From contig CANLLR010000001.1 in NCBI GenBank assembly GCA_947491985.1, positions 62,001-126,000 of the forward strand: a stretch of DNA of 64,000 nt, given 5' to 3'. The number at the start of each line of letters is the position of its first letter. The first letter of the stretch is position 1. The translations under genes were made by a program, and so were the position numbers. Positions 9,548 through 18,652 of this stretch are shown piece after piece. Source of the DNA: Flavobacteriaceae bacterium (GTDB lineage Bacteria; Bacteroidota; Bacteroidia; Flavobacteriales; Flavobacteriaceae). The notes beneath the pieces are model-generated. The model made no database searches, was not told where the DNA came from, and saw nothing but the letters and a program-made list of their open reading frames with translations.

Positions 9548-10423
9548 CTATTTAGTATAGGTAGGAACTAGTCCGCGTAATCCCATATCAACCACATTTT
9601 CACCAACAGCGGGTTCGTATTTGCCATCGGCTGTTACCTCTTGCCATTCGAAACTGTTGTTGCTTGAAAGCGATAAGGTTACTACCACATTTCTAGTCTC
9701 AGATCCTGTTGTGTTCAAAGGAGTGGTAAAACGTCCGGTAACTACGCATGATCCGGCTGGAATTGGCGATGTTGCTGCAATTGGATTGGGAACTGTAGTT
9801 GCGTTTGCTGGTGCTTGTCCAGAAGAGGAATACGGAAAATCATTCAATGCAAATGCCCAATATCCTTGTGATCTGTTGGCGTTTACTGGAAAAACACTGT
9901 TGCCAATAGAATGTGTTCCGATGTAGGTATTGTATCCTACAAAACTTGAAAGCGTTCCAGCATAATCTGCACCGTTGCTTCGAATATTAATTTGGTAATT
10001 TTGATAGGATAACGAAACACGCAACCATTCATAAGTTCCCGCAGCCAATTGACTCAACGGAATTTCAAGAAACGTTTCGTCTTGTGCAACAATTTTTGAC
10101 TGACTAAAATCGATTGCAGTGCTTCCTCCTAAATTGGTTTCTTGTGCATGATACACTATTGCACCTTGACCAATTTGAGTATTGGCATTGGGTGCAAACT
10201 CAATATAATGTGCTGAAATACCATTAAAAATTGGACTCTGAGCGGCGTTTCCTGCTGGAACTGTAGAAGGCAAACCTAAATTATTAAGGCGGGTTTGTGT
10301 TGGGTCAAATTTGAACTTTACAATCAACATTGGCTCTGAAGGAGAATCATCTTGATCAGAACAAGAAGACAAAAAACAGTTTCCAATTATAAATATACCT
10401 GCAATTAAAAATGCCTTTTTCAT
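9548..10423 (-). CDS. Predicted lipoprotein of unknown function
   Basis: A 291-residue protein with a lipoprotein signal peptide. The hydrophobic segment ends in LSSC with the lipidated cysteine at residue 21, followed by an acidic linker (SDQDDSPSE). The mature part is rich in beta-type segments, Ser, Thr and Asn. It contains FKFDPTQTRLNNLG near the start and a long alternating region ending GENVVDMGLRGLVP. I do not recognise a catalytic motif. I have seen similar proteins only as hypothetical flavobacterial lipoproteins; some resemblance to MbnP-type periplasmic proteins was considered but is not convincing. It lies upstream of sdhC with a 160-bp gap and follows the ChaN-like gene. Confidence 0.7.
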   Translation of the reverse strand: MKKAFLIAGIFIIGNCFLSSCSDQDDSPSEPMLIVKFKFDPTQTRLNNLGLPSTVPAGNAAQSPIFNGISAHYIEFAPNANTQIGQGAIVYHAQETNLGGSTAIDFSQSKIVAQDETFLEIPLSQLAAGTYEWLRVSLSYQNYQINIRSNGADYAGTLSSFVGYNTYIGTHSIGNSVFPVNANRSQGYWAFALNDFPYSSSGQAPANATTVPNPIAATSPIPAGSCVVTGRFTTPLNTTGSETRNVVVTLSLSSNNSFEWQEVTADGKYEPAVGENVVDMGLRGLVPTYTK

Positions 10424-10457
10424 ACGTTTGTTTGTTTTGAAAATTTATAAGACGAAA

Positions 10458-11310
10458 CTAATACGTTTTTGTTACGTCTTCATCTATAACGAGAATATAG
10501 TCTGCTTTATTGTAATTTTCTTTTTCCAATGTAGCAAGGTCTTTTTGTTCGACGGTCGAAATGGTAATTATTTGAGTGTTGCGCTGGTACTTTTTCAAAT
10601 ACCAATTAATGCCTTCAAAATTATCCGAATGATAACTGCCGTTGTAGTGGATAAAAACAGAGTCTTTCTGGAGATTAGTATAGATAAAATAAGCCATAGT
10701 AGCGTCTTTAATTGCTTGTGCTTTAGGCATATTTGGCGATGCGTGCTCGCCCATCATTTTCATCATTTCTACATAACCAGGCAAATTGGCATCGTACAAA
10801 ATAGGTTGTGGCGCGATCCATGATTTTTCTTCATCGGTCAATGTTTGCAACACTTCAAATCCTTTTTTTTGATACCATTGACGCGTAACGTCTCGGAATA
10901 TTAGTGGCTATAAAAGGCACGTTTTTAGCTTTCGCGAAATCGACCAAAGGTTTGTAATCGGTTTTGTGATTGGGCCACAGTCGTGCTGTCGAATCCAATT
11001 TCTTTTGATTGATTTCTCCGTTTAAGTATTGATTTAATTGAATTTGATTGTCGGCTTCAATCATTTCGGCTCCCAAAACAACGTTGCTTTTTTCGGCAAT
11101 ATCTTTGGTCAACTCCAATTGCAACCAATGTGAAATAGCGTTGTCATGATACTCTCCAAAAAGAACCACTTCTGTTTTTAAAGCCGATTTTAAAAGCTTT
11201 TCATAAGACGTTTTCTTTCCGTTTTTATCAAAAAGTTGGTAGGCTTTTTTGTCTTGCGCAGGCAACACAAGGGTGAAAAGAAAAACAAAAGGAAGTAATC
11301 GTAGTTTCAT
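10458..11310 (-). pseudogene. ChaN-type haem-binding lipoprotein, split by a frameshift in an A8 run
   Basis: Two adjacent frames together make a full ChaN-family protein (Tiki/EreA-like fold, haem binding, iron uptake) of about 283 residues. The 5' part runs from the ATG at 11310 (MKLRLLPF signal peptide) through FGEYHDN (His55) and GAEMIEADNQ to FIATNIPRRYASMVS, a family hallmark. It then stops after SKKRI. Taking one A out of the eight-A run (the T run at 10863-10870 on the plus strand) restores SKKGFEVLQTLTDEE and continues to the end of the second frame. No other damage is seen. The break may be a sequencing error, a true loss or a phase-variable switch. The longer upstream start at 11355 is less likely. 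Confidence 0.85.
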
Positions 11311-11395
11311 TTTTGAAATTTTGATAAAAATAGTGTTTTTTTGATGTTTCCTCAAAATTTACAGTGCTATTAACATCTCTTCTACAGATTCTTAC

Positions 11396-11403
11396 TAAAT
11401 TTG
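11396..11403 (+). promoter_or_regulatory. -7 box of the Xaa-Pro aminopeptidase gene
   Basis: TAAATTTG, a perfect TAnnTTTG match, 22 bp before the ATG, in the 115-bp divergent spacer with the ChaN-like gene. Confidence 0.6.
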
Positions 11404-11425
11404 AACTTCTTAATTTTAATGAACT

Positions 11426-12718
11426 ATGAAATACCATCAAATAGACCGCGATTTGTACATCAAAAATAGGGCAAAATTCACGGCACAAATGAAACCCAAT
11501 AGTGTTGCCATTTTTAACTCAAACGATATTTATCCGGTTTCTGCCGATAGTACTTTGCCTTTTGCACAACACAGAGACATACTGTATTTGTCAGGTGTTG
11601 ACCAAGAAGAGAGTGTTTTATTGCTTTTTCCAGATGCACCTTATGACACTCTAAAAGAGATTCTTTTTCTAAAAGAAACCAACGAACATATTGCTATTTG
11701 GGAAGGTGAAAAACTAACAAAAGACCGTGCTTTTGAAGTATCTGGAGTAAAAACAGTGATTTGGCTGCAAGATTTTCACAAAACGGTGAGAGAAATTATG
11801 GCCTACGCCGAAACGATGTACATCAATACCAACGAACACTATCGTGCGAGCATTGAAACCGAAACTCGTGAAGCACGTTTTATAAAGTGGTGGAAGGAGA
11901 ACTATCCAGCGCATAAAGTTGAAAAATCAAATCCTATTTTACAACGCATCCGATCGGTAAAAGAGAGCGAAGAAATCGATTTGATTCAGAAAGCGTGTGA
12001 TATTACTGAAAAAGGCTACCGACGCATTTTGAATTTCGTAAAACCCAACGTGATGGAGTACGAAATTGAAGCCGAATTTGCGCATGAATTTTTACGAAAT
12101 CGCTCCAAAGGTTTTGCCTACACACCAATTATTGCTTCTGGAAATAATGCCAATGTGTTGCATTACATTGAAAACAACCAACAATGCAAAGCAGGCGATT
12201 TGATTTTATTGGATGTAGGTGCAGAATATGCTAATTATTCGAGTGATATGACGCGTATGGTTCCGGTTTCTGGACGGTTTTCAGACCGACAAAAAGAAGT
12301 GTACAATGCCGTGCTACGTGTTAAAAACGAAGCTGCCAAAATGTTAGTTGCTGGTGCATTATGGAAACAATATCATGTAGAAGTGGGTAAAATCATGACT
12401 TCAGAATTGATTGGTTTGGGATTGATTGATAAAGCCGATGTGCAAAACGAGAATCCCGATTGGCCGGCGTATAAAAAATATTTCATGCACGGAACGTCTC
12501 ACCACATGGGATTGGACACACATGATTATGGATTATTGCACGAACCGATGCTAGCCAACATGGTGTTCACTGTAGAACCTGGAATTTATATTCCAGCCGA
12601 AGGGTTTGGTATTCGTATTGAAGACGATATGGTGCTACAGGAAAAAGGAGAAGCATTTAATTTGATGCGTAACATTCCGATTGAAGTGGAAGAAATTGAA
12701 TCGATAATGAATTCGTAA
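11426..12718 (+). CDS. pepP: Xaa-Pro aminopeptidase (aminopeptidase P, M24B)
   Basis: A 430-residue metallopeptidase that removes an N-terminal residue followed by proline. The N-terminal creatinase-like domain (about residues 1-170) includes the typical HRDILYLSG segment. The C-terminal pita-bread domain holds all five dinuclear metal ligands in context: two Asp in LLDVGAEYANYSSDMTR (about 262 and 273), His in HGTSHHMGLDTHD (about 358), Glu in VEPGIYIP (about 383) and Glu in IRIEDD (about 397). Length is normal for the family. It is transcribed alone, with a promoter box upstream and a terminator downstream. The function is well supported; the symbol follows E. coli PepP. Confidence 0.93.
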   Translation: MKYHQIDRDLYIKNRAKFTAQMKPNSVAIFNSNDIYPVSADSTLPFAQHRDILYLSGVDQEESVLLLFPDAPYDTLKEILFLKETNEHIAIWEGEKLTKDRAFEVSGVKTVIWLQDFHKTVREIMAYAETMYINTNEHYRASIETETREARFIKWWKENYPAHKVEKSNPILQRIRSVKESEEIDLIQKACDITEKGYRRILNFVKPNVMEYEIEAEFAHEFLRNRSKGFAYTPIIASGNNANVLHYIENNQQCKAGDLILLDVGAEYANYSSDMTRMVPVSGRFSDRQKEVYNAVLRVKNEAAKMLVAGALWKQYHVEVGKIMTSELIGLGLIDKADVQNENPDWPAYKKYFMHGTSHHMGLDTHDYGLLHEPMLANMVFTVEPGIYIPAEGFGIRIEDDMVLQEKGEAFNLMRNIPIEVEEIESIMNS

Positions 12719-12751
12719 TAAAGAAAATTGAATAAAGAGAAAAGATAATAG

Positions 12752-12781
12752 ACGGTTTGCGATAGTGAGCCGTTTTTTTTT
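12752..12781 (+). terminator. Terminator of the Xaa-Pro aminopeptidase gene
   Basis: ACGGTT and AGCCGT (one G-T pair) enclose a 10-nt loop and are followed by nine T. It lies 33 bp after the pepP stop. Confidence 0.65.
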
Positions 12782-12796
12782 GGACTGTTCAAAAAA

Positions 12797-13189
12797 TTAA
12801 AGCGATGGGATTTTCTCAACTAACATTGCATTCCCCGATTTGTCATAATAAGTGCACGTCATTCTATCCATCACAACCACCCATTTTTCGACACCCGATT
12901 TGGCACAATCAACCAGAAAAATAGGATAATCTGTTTTGCCTTGTTGGTGGGCTTTGAGATCGGATTGGAACTGTTCGGCATTGCTTTTTTCTTCGACTGA
13001 AAGAATTTCGGAACATCCTTCTGAAGAAATTTTAAAATCGTTATCTCCAAAATAATTGGTGTGATTGTCAAACACAAAAGTTTCAAACGAAGTTACGCCA
13101 AGCTGAATGATATCTTGCATGTAATGCGGAAAATCGGCACCGCTATTCACTTTAGAATGAGCTGCATTTATTTGAGAAATGGTGAACAT
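12797..13189 (-). CDS. DUF1398 family protein (YbcV-like)
   Basis: A small soluble protein of 130 residues that matches the DUF1398 family in length and in its C-terminal signature, SGVEKWVVVMDRMTCTYYD, with a nearby LVEKIP end. There is no signal peptide or transmembrane helix. The family is widespread but its function is unknown; E. coli YbcV is a member. It stands alone, convergent with pepP and divergent from the alpha/beta hydrolase gene across a 214-bp spacer. No partner gene suggests a role. Confidence 0.8.
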   Translation of the reverse strand: MFTISQINAAHSKVNSGADFPHYMQDIIQLGVTSFETFVFDNHTNYFGDNDFKISSEGCSEILSVEEKSNAEQFQSDLKAHQQGKTDYPIFLVDCAKSGVEKWVVVMDRMTCTYYDKSGNAMLVEKIPSL

Positions 13190-13403
13190 AGTTTTAGTTT
13201 AGATTTGTTTATGCGTAATTTTGTAATTCCGACTCAGGTGGTGTCTCATTACATTAACGACTAACTTTATGTGATTTCTCCTGCGCCGCAATGACAAAAT
13301 TAAAAAAATACTTTGTTTTAGTTATAAACATTCCTTCTTGTGATAGTGGTTATGTTTTATTTTTGCTGTTACAAATTTATTCTTACAACAAACAACATAA
13401 AAC

Positions 13404-14198
13404 GTGAACTCTGAAACCAAAACAATACTATACAAAAACACTAAAATCTCCTTTACAGACCATGGTAAAGGCACAGCGGTAGTACTACTTCATGGGTTTT
13501 TAGAAAATAAAAAAATGTGGAATGCTTTTATTCCGGAGCTTTCAAAAAAAAACCGCATCATCACCATCGATTTATTGGGTCATGGCATTACCGAAAGCAT
13601 AGGTTATGTTCATGCTATGGAAGATCAAGCCGATATGGTTCACACTGTTTTGCACGATTTGAAAATTCGAAAAGCGGTTTTTGTTGGTCATTCTATGGGT
13701 GGTTATATTGCGTTGGCTTTCGCCGAATTATACGCCGATGTAATGAAAGGTTTGGTGCTTTTAAACTCGACTTCCAAACCCGACAGCGACGAACGAAAAC
13801 AAAATCGCAATCGTGCAATAAAAGCTGTAAAACAAAATTACACCGCTTTTGTGCGCATGAGCATTGCCAATTTATTTAGTGAAGACAATCGTGATCGTTT
13901 AGAAGATGCAATAGAAAAAATAAAAATGGAAGCGCTTAAAACACCGTTGCAAGGTATTGTTGCCGCTTTAGAAGGCATGAAAATTAGAAAAGATAGGGAA
14001 GTTATTTTGCATTTTGCCCCTTATCCTATTGCGTTGATTTTAGGGAAAAAAGACGGCGTTTTAATTTATGAAGACAATCTAGAACAAATAGAAGGAACTA
14101 AAGTACAACTAGTTACTTTTGAAGACGGACATATGAGTCACATTGAAAATCAGGATGAATTACTGAAGGTTTTGGTGAATTATTTAAAGAAGGTTTAA
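13404..14198 (+). CDS. Alpha/beta hydrolase
   Basis: A 264-residue single-domain alpha/beta hydrolase. Visible elements are the oxyanion strand VVLLHGFLENKKMW (HG at 30-31), the nucleophile elbow GHSMGG with Ser97, an acidic residue in LGKKDG, and the C-terminal catalytic His in DGHMSHIENQ (about 242-245). The start must be GTG: an in-frame TAA lies two codons upstream and the next ATG is inside the fold. The family covers esterases, lipases, haloperoxidase-like enzymes and MenH-like enzymes. The sequence does not reveal the substrate and the neighbours give no pathway clue. Confidence 0.87.
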   Translation: MNSETKTILYKNTKISFTDHGKGTAVVLLHGFLENKKMWNAFIPELSKKNRIITIDLLGHGITESIGYVHAMEDQADMVHTVLHDLKIRKAVFVGHSMGGYIALAFAELYADVMKGLVLLNSTSKPDSDERKQNRNRAIKAVKQNYTAFVRMSIANLFSEDNRDRLEDAIEKIKMEALKTPLQGIVAALEGMKIRKDREVILHFAPYPIALILGKKDGVLIYEDNLEQIEGTKVQLVTFEDGHMSHIENQDELLKVLVNYLKKV

Positions 14199-14207
14199 CC
14201 GCTGAAT

Positions 14208-14264
14208 ACGCAAGATTTTACGCACGGTTAGCAAGAAAAAACTAAGCAAACCTTGCGTTTTTTT
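14208..14264 (+). terminator. Possible terminator after the alpha/beta hydrolase gene
   Basis: ACGCAAG and CTTGCGT can pair across a long loop and are followed by seven T. An ACCG/CGGT pair is also present near the start. The long loop makes this a weak call; it may be a repeat remnant of the GCGxAGATT type. Confidence 0.4.
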
Positions 14265-14280
14265 ATAGCAATCTTTATGG

Positions 14281-17043
14281 TTAAATAATTTTCTCCTCAA
14301 ACGCAAGATCAACATCTAAAATTTCATTCAGTAGAACCACAATCGCTTCAATATAGTGTTGCATCATTTCGGCAGAAATTACTTCGATAACTTCTTTGTC
14401 TTGCTTGAAATTAAATGGCAAAAATCCCGATTTTAAGTTTTTAAAAGAAATAATTCCGGCTTCCATCGCCACACCATTTGCTTCCTCTTCATACATGAAG
14501 GCATAGGCGAGAATTTGTATGATTTTATCGTTTTTAATGTCTTCTGCCAAACCTTTCCACGATTTTAGGGTTACACTTTTTTTATCTACTTTTCCGGTTT
14601 TGTAATCAATGATTCTGACTTTTCCATTGCGACGTTCAATTCGGTCAACATTTCCTGCTATTTTTACTGGAAATGGTAAAGATGGATGTTCAAGGGTGCG
14701 TTCCAAATGTTTTTCTAAAGCAATAATTAGAATTTCGTCGCCATTTTGAATACTTTCGAGTTCTAATTTTAAAAAATTTAGCACGTTTCGTTTCGCTACT
14801 TCATAAGCCAGAAGATTTCTTCCTTTTTTGATATCACCTTCCTTGTAGACTTCTTTAAATTGTTTTAAAACTTCCTCATCAATCTTTTGGATACAGCTTT
14901 TAAGATCACTTTCGATTAAAATTTTACCTATAAGAGGTTTATATAATTCTTCTAAAGCACCGTGAATAATAGTTCCGAGTGTGTTTACTGCAATATTTTC
15001 TTCTACTTCATCGGTTTCAGAAATACGTAAAATACGTTGAAAATAAAACTGAATCGGATTTCTAATATAGGTAGTTAATGCTGAAGGCGAAAACCCTTTT
15101 TCGGAAGCAATTTCTTTCAAACGCTGCACTACAGTTTCTGATTTTGGTATCACAATCGGTTGATAGGCAATTTCAGGAACTTCGGCATTATAAATTTGAA
15201 AACTAAGTTCGTGTTTGGGTTGCTTTTCAACTTCCAATTGGGTAATAAAACGACTTTTTTCACCAGCATCCAATCCTTCACTGTCAGAATTGTAAAGCAA
15301 GTATACATTTTTGGCGCGTTGCAATAAGTGGTAAAAATGGTAGGTATAAATGGCGTCTTTTTCTTTAAACGTTGGCAATCCATATTCTCTTTTCACATCG
15401 TAGGGAATGAAAGAGTTGCTGCTTTTCCCAGCCGGAAATTTTCCTTCATTTACCGATGTTATGATAACGGTTTCGAAATCGAGCACGCGACTTTCTAAAA
15501 CACCCATAATTTGCAATCCGTTTAACGGTTCGCCTTCAAAAGAAACTTCAGCCACATCAATTATTTGTTTGTAAATGGCGTGAAGTGTTGTGATAGCATC
15601 AACCTTCGAATGATTAGAAAAATAAGAAATGAGTTGATTGATGACTTTAAAAACTGAGTATACAAAGGCGTTTGCTATTTTTTCTTGCTCGTTATCTTTA
15701 TCTAAATTGGATTTAATAATTAATAAAACCTGTGAAAGGTTTTCCAAAACATTCACTGAATTCGTATCCCATTTTTGAAAAAGCAACTCAAATAATGTAT
15801 TGCCATTTGGATGTAACTCGTTTATTTTATTGTGGACAATAAATGTGTAATTGTATTGATTGATTCGGTTAACTAGTTCACCTGCAAAAACGAAAGGTTC
15901 TATCAATGGATGCGTTAGTATATCAAGAACATCTTTATAGTACAACACATAACTGTTGGCATTTCGCGTCAATGCATTGGTATGCATTTTGAACAATTTA
16001 GCAATTAACAATTGCGCCGGATTATTTTTGCTAGAAAATCCCATGGTGATATTCAATGCTTCTACATTACTTGGTAGTGAATACAATACGGGCAATAAAA
16101 GACTTTCTTCACCTAGTACAACGGCTACGTTTTGAAGATTTCCATTGGTTTTGTTACTGTGCTTTTCAATGATATCAGCAACAATTTTGGCTTGACCAAT
16201 TGCTTTTGGAGTTCCAATGACTTGGATGTATTTTTCTTGCTGAAAATCGGTAACAATCCATTCATAGGGATTTGTTTTATAATACGGCCAATCGGACTTA
16301 AAACGTCGTTGAAAGAGTCCCGCATCGTGAAAAGAATCGTTTAAAAAAACTTCGTCAATATCCCAATATATTTTTGCTTTATTGATAGCCAGTAAATGTT
16401 GGACAATTTTTTCTTCGGCGTGATTGAGTGCATTAAATCCGGCAAAAACAAACTTTTTTTTACCAATAGTTTTGGCAAAATTCTCTATTTTTTTATCCGC
16501 TTGTCTGTAAATTAATCCTTGATAGCCAACTCCTTTATTTAGTAAATGTTGATAAAGAGCGTGATAGAATTGTGGTAACTTTTTCCAGAAAATAAGGTAT
16601 TTGTCAATCAAATCAGTTCGTTTATCTGTTGTAACCGACCAGTGCTCAATTTCTTTAATATTTTCTAAGTACCGCAAAATTTTATCCGGTTCTAATAAAT
16701 ACCGATCAATTTCATTAAAATCTTGTAGTACTGTTTTTGCCCAATTGGCAAACGTTTCAAAAGATTCTGGTTCGCTAGTCGTAAGGTCTAGGTATACGTT
16801 GTAAAATTCAAAAAGGAGTTCTACAGTATCAATAGATCGAATGCTAGCAACATCTTGTACGAAATCTTCAATGCTTATGATTTCAGGAGCAAAAATAGTT
16901 TTTGTTGTTTGTTTTTTTAAAGCTTCTATCAGAAATACTTTGGCTCTTCTATTGGGAAGAATGATCACAGTATCAGAGAGCGTCTCAGAATACTCGTTTA
17001 AAATAACTGTTGCAATGCGTTGAAGAAAAGTAGTCTGTACCAT
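14281..17043 (-). CDS. AddB-like PD-(D/E)XK nuclease/helicase subunit
   Basis: A protein of about 920 residues that looks like the B subunit of an AddAB-type double-strand-break resection enzyme. The N-terminal two thirds resemble an inactivated helicase fold. The C-terminal nuclease domain begins around GTIIHGALEEL (near residue 693). It carries the PD-(D/E)XK core as an Asp in IAGNVDRIER followed by RIIDYKTGK (Asp-x-Lys type) near 800-815. No four-cysteine iron-sulfur cluster is apparent. The frame extends to 17091, but the upstream extension runs through the ompA terminator, so the ATG at 17043 (MVQTTFLQ) is used. The matching AddA-like gene is at 19890-23057, separated by ompA and kbl. 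Role inferred: recombinational repair. Confidence 0.85.
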   Translation of the reverse strand: MVQTTFLQRIATVILNEYSETLSDTVIILPNRRAKVFLIEALKKQTTKTIFAPEIISIEDFVQDVASIRSIDTVELLFEFYNVYLDLTTSEPESFETFANWAKTVLQDFNEIDRYLLEPDKILRYLENIKEIEHWSVTTDKRTDLIDKYLIFWKKLPQFYHALYQHLLNKGVGYQGLIYRQADKKIENFAKTIGKKKFVFAGFNALNHAEEKIVQHLLAINKAKIYWDIDEVFLNDSFHDAGLFQRRFKSDWPYYKTNPYEWIVTDFQQEKYIQVIGTPKAIGQAKIVADIIEKHSNKTNGNLQNVAVVLGEESLLLPVLYSLPSNVEALNITMGFSSKNNPAQLLIAKLFKMHTNALTRNANSYVLYYKDVLDILTHPLIEPFVFAGELVNRINQYNYTFIVHNKINELHPNGNTLFELLFQKWDTNSVNVLENLSQVLLIIKSNLDKDNEQEKIANAFVYSVFKVINQLISYFSNHSKVDAITTLHAIYKQIIDVAEVSFEGEPLNGLQIMGVLESRVLDFETVIITSVNEGKFPAGKSSNSFIPYDVKREYGLPTFKEKDAIYTYHFYHLLQRAKNVYLLYNSDSEGLDAGEKSRFITQLEVEKQPKHELSFQIYNAEVPEIAYQPIVIPKSETVVQRLKEIASEKGFSPSALTTYIRNPIQFYFQRILRISETDEVEENIAVNTLGTIIHGALEELYKPLIGKILIESDLKSCIQKIDEEVLKQFKEVYKEGDIKKGRNLLAYEVAKRNVLNFLKLELESIQNGDEILIIALEKHLERTLEHPSLPFPVKIAGNVDRIERRNGKVRIIDYKTGKVDKKSVTLKSWKGLAEDIKNDKIIQILAYAFMYEEEANGVAMEAGIISFKNLKSGFLPFNFKQDKEVIEVISAEMMQHYIEAIVVLLNEILDVDLAFEEKII

Positions 17044-17050
17044 TTTATAA

Positions 17051-17084
17051 AAATAAAAAAACGCCCCGATAAATCGAGGCGTTT
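17051..17084 (-). terminator. Terminator of the OmpA gene
   Basis: The minus strand forms AACGCCTCGAT / ATCGGGGCGTT with a short loop and one G-T pair, followed by a run of seven T. It lies between the ompA stop and the addB-like ATG. Confidence 0.8.
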
Positions 17085-17106
17085 TATACAATATTTTGAA
17101 AAGAAA

Positions 17107-18519
17107 TTATTTAACTAATTTCACTTCTACTCTTCTGTTATTAGCTTTACCAGCTTTAGTTTTGTTTGAATCAATTGGTTGAGTTTCACCAAAACCAAGA
17201 GCAGACAATCTAAATTGGTCAACACCTTGCTCAATTAAGTATTTTTTAACTGCATTTGCTCTAGCGTCAGATAATCTTTGGTTAAAGTCATCTTTACCAT
17301 CACTATCTGTGTGACCTTCGATACTAAATTTAGAAGTTGGGTATTCTTTTAAGATAGCAGCTATTGACTGTAATACTGGGAAAGTTTGTTGCTTGAAAGA
17401 ATCTTTGTTAGAATCAAACAAGATAGTTTTAGCGAAGTCATTTAATTTTTTGATTACTTCATCAGAAACTTCTGGACAACCTTTATTAGCAACTGTACCT
17501 TTTACATCTGGACATTTATCATCTTTGTCAAGAACTGAATCTCCGTCTCTATCTGGCCAAGGACAACCGTTGTTTTCTTTTGGACCTTTAACGTCAACAC
17601 ATTTATCATCTTTATCTTGAACTCCGTCACCGTCAGTATCGGGACAACCATTGAAAGCTTTTAAACCTGCTATTTCAGGACAAGCATCATCTTTATCAGC
17701 GATTCCGTCTCCATCTGTATCAGGACAACCTTTCATTTCTACCGTACCAGCATCGTTTGGACAATCGTCTTCACTATCTTGAATTCCATCAGCATCTGAA
17801 TCTGGACAACCATTAAATTGTTTTAAACCTGCAACCTCTGGACAAGCATCTTCTCTATCGTAAATTCCGTCACCGTCAGTATCTTTAGCTCCAAATTTGA
17901 AAACTAAACCTGCAAGGTGTTGCATGTGAGTAGGAATAGAACCAGCATCTTCTCTTGAATCAAATGAATGTTTGTAATTAGAAGTCCATGAAAGACCTAC
18001 TTGCTCTGTAAACCATAATGTCAATCCAAGACCTGCATTAACAGTTCCACCTCTAGCTTCTTCGCCTAACCAAGTATAACCTCCACCAACGTTCAAAGAT
18101 GGATCTAACCATTTTGATTTAAGAAGTTCCATAAAGCTATATTTAATAGCTCCATCTAATCCATAATAATTTAAATCTCCATCAACAACTACATAATCAT
18201 TAGTATTTGTTGCTGCATCATACGTTCTTTCGCCAACAAACTTTTTAATTTTGTTAACAGAACCAGTTACCCCAAAAGAGAAACCGCTTCCTACGTGTCT
18301 CGTCACGCTTACATAAGATACAGAAGGAAGAATACTCCAATTATCCTTTGCATTAAAGAATTCGGAAAATTGATCCTCAACTTTAGAAGCAGCACTTACT
18401 CTACCTCCGTCTACTGCGTTTGCACCAAACCCAATAGCCCATTTGTTGTTACTATCTTGAGCTTGTGAACTTAATCCTAAAAGCATCAATAAAGCAAATA
18501 ATTTGTTAAGATGTTTCAT
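17107..18519 (-). CDS. OmpA family outer-membrane protein with thrombospondin type 3 repeats
   Basis: A 470-residue outer-membrane protein. Residues 1-20 are a signal peptide (cleavage near SSQAQ). Residues up to about 210 form an OmpA-like beta-barrel. About 210-345 hold five or more calcium-binding type 3 repeats of the form DxDGDGxxDxxDxCP. The last about 110 residues are an OmpA_C peptidoglycan-binding domain with [19 protein letters not shown] and [13 protein letters not shown], the Asp and Arg that grip diaminopimelate. The role is anchoring the outer membrane to the cell wall. Such proteins are among the most abundant flavobacterial outer-membrane proteins, and the gene has the clearest promoter in the window. 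Confidence 0.94.
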   Translation of the reverse strand: MKHLNKLFALLMLLGLSSQAQDSNNKWAIGFGANAVDGGRVSAASKVEDQFSEFFNAKDNWSILPSVSYVSVTRHVGSGFSFGVTGSVNKIKKFVGERTYDAATNTNDYVVVDGDLNYYGLDGAIKYSFMELLKSKWLDPSLNVGGGYTWLGEEARGGTVNAGLGLTLWFTEQVGLSWTSNYKHSFDSREDAGSIPTHMQHLAGLVFKFGAKDTDGDGIYDREDACPEVAGLKQFNGCPDSDADGIQDSEDDCPNDAGTVEMKGCPDTDGDGIADKDDACPEIAGLKAFNGCPDTDGDGVQDKDDKCVDVKGPKENNGCPWPDRDGDSVLDKDDKCPDVKGTVANKGCPEVSDEVIKKLNDFAKTILFDSNKDSFKQQTFPVLQSIAAILKEYPTSKFSIEGHTDSDGKDDFNQRLSDARANAVKKYLIEQGVDQFRLSALGFGETQPIDSNKTKAGKANNRRVEVKLVK

Positions 18520-18555
18520 ACTTAATTTTTGTTAGATTATAAAAATATAATGAGA

Positions 18556-18586
18556 CAAAAGTAATACCAATAAATGAATTAACAAA
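18556..18586 (-). promoter_or_regulatory. Promoter of the OmpA gene
   Basis: On the minus strand a -33 TTTG (18583-18586) and a -7 box TACTTTTG (18556-18563) are separated by 19 bp, a full match to the Bacteroidota promoter. The leader is about 30-35 nt. Confidence 0.8.
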
Positions 18587-18652
18587 ATGAAAATGTTAAA
18601 ATATGGTAATTATGTAAAATTTATTTTAAATTTCAGAATCAAAATCAGGTCA

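Noticed and set aside
9548..10423. Assignment of the lipoprotein to the MbnP copper-binding family
   Set aside because: Only a loose resemblance in the N-terminal FKFD segment; no His or Met-rich metal site or MbnH-type partner gene is present.
10428..10823. Plus-strand frame opposite the ChaN 3' part as a real gene
   Set aside because: It is antisense to a clearly homologous coding segment and has no recognisable domain or promoter box.
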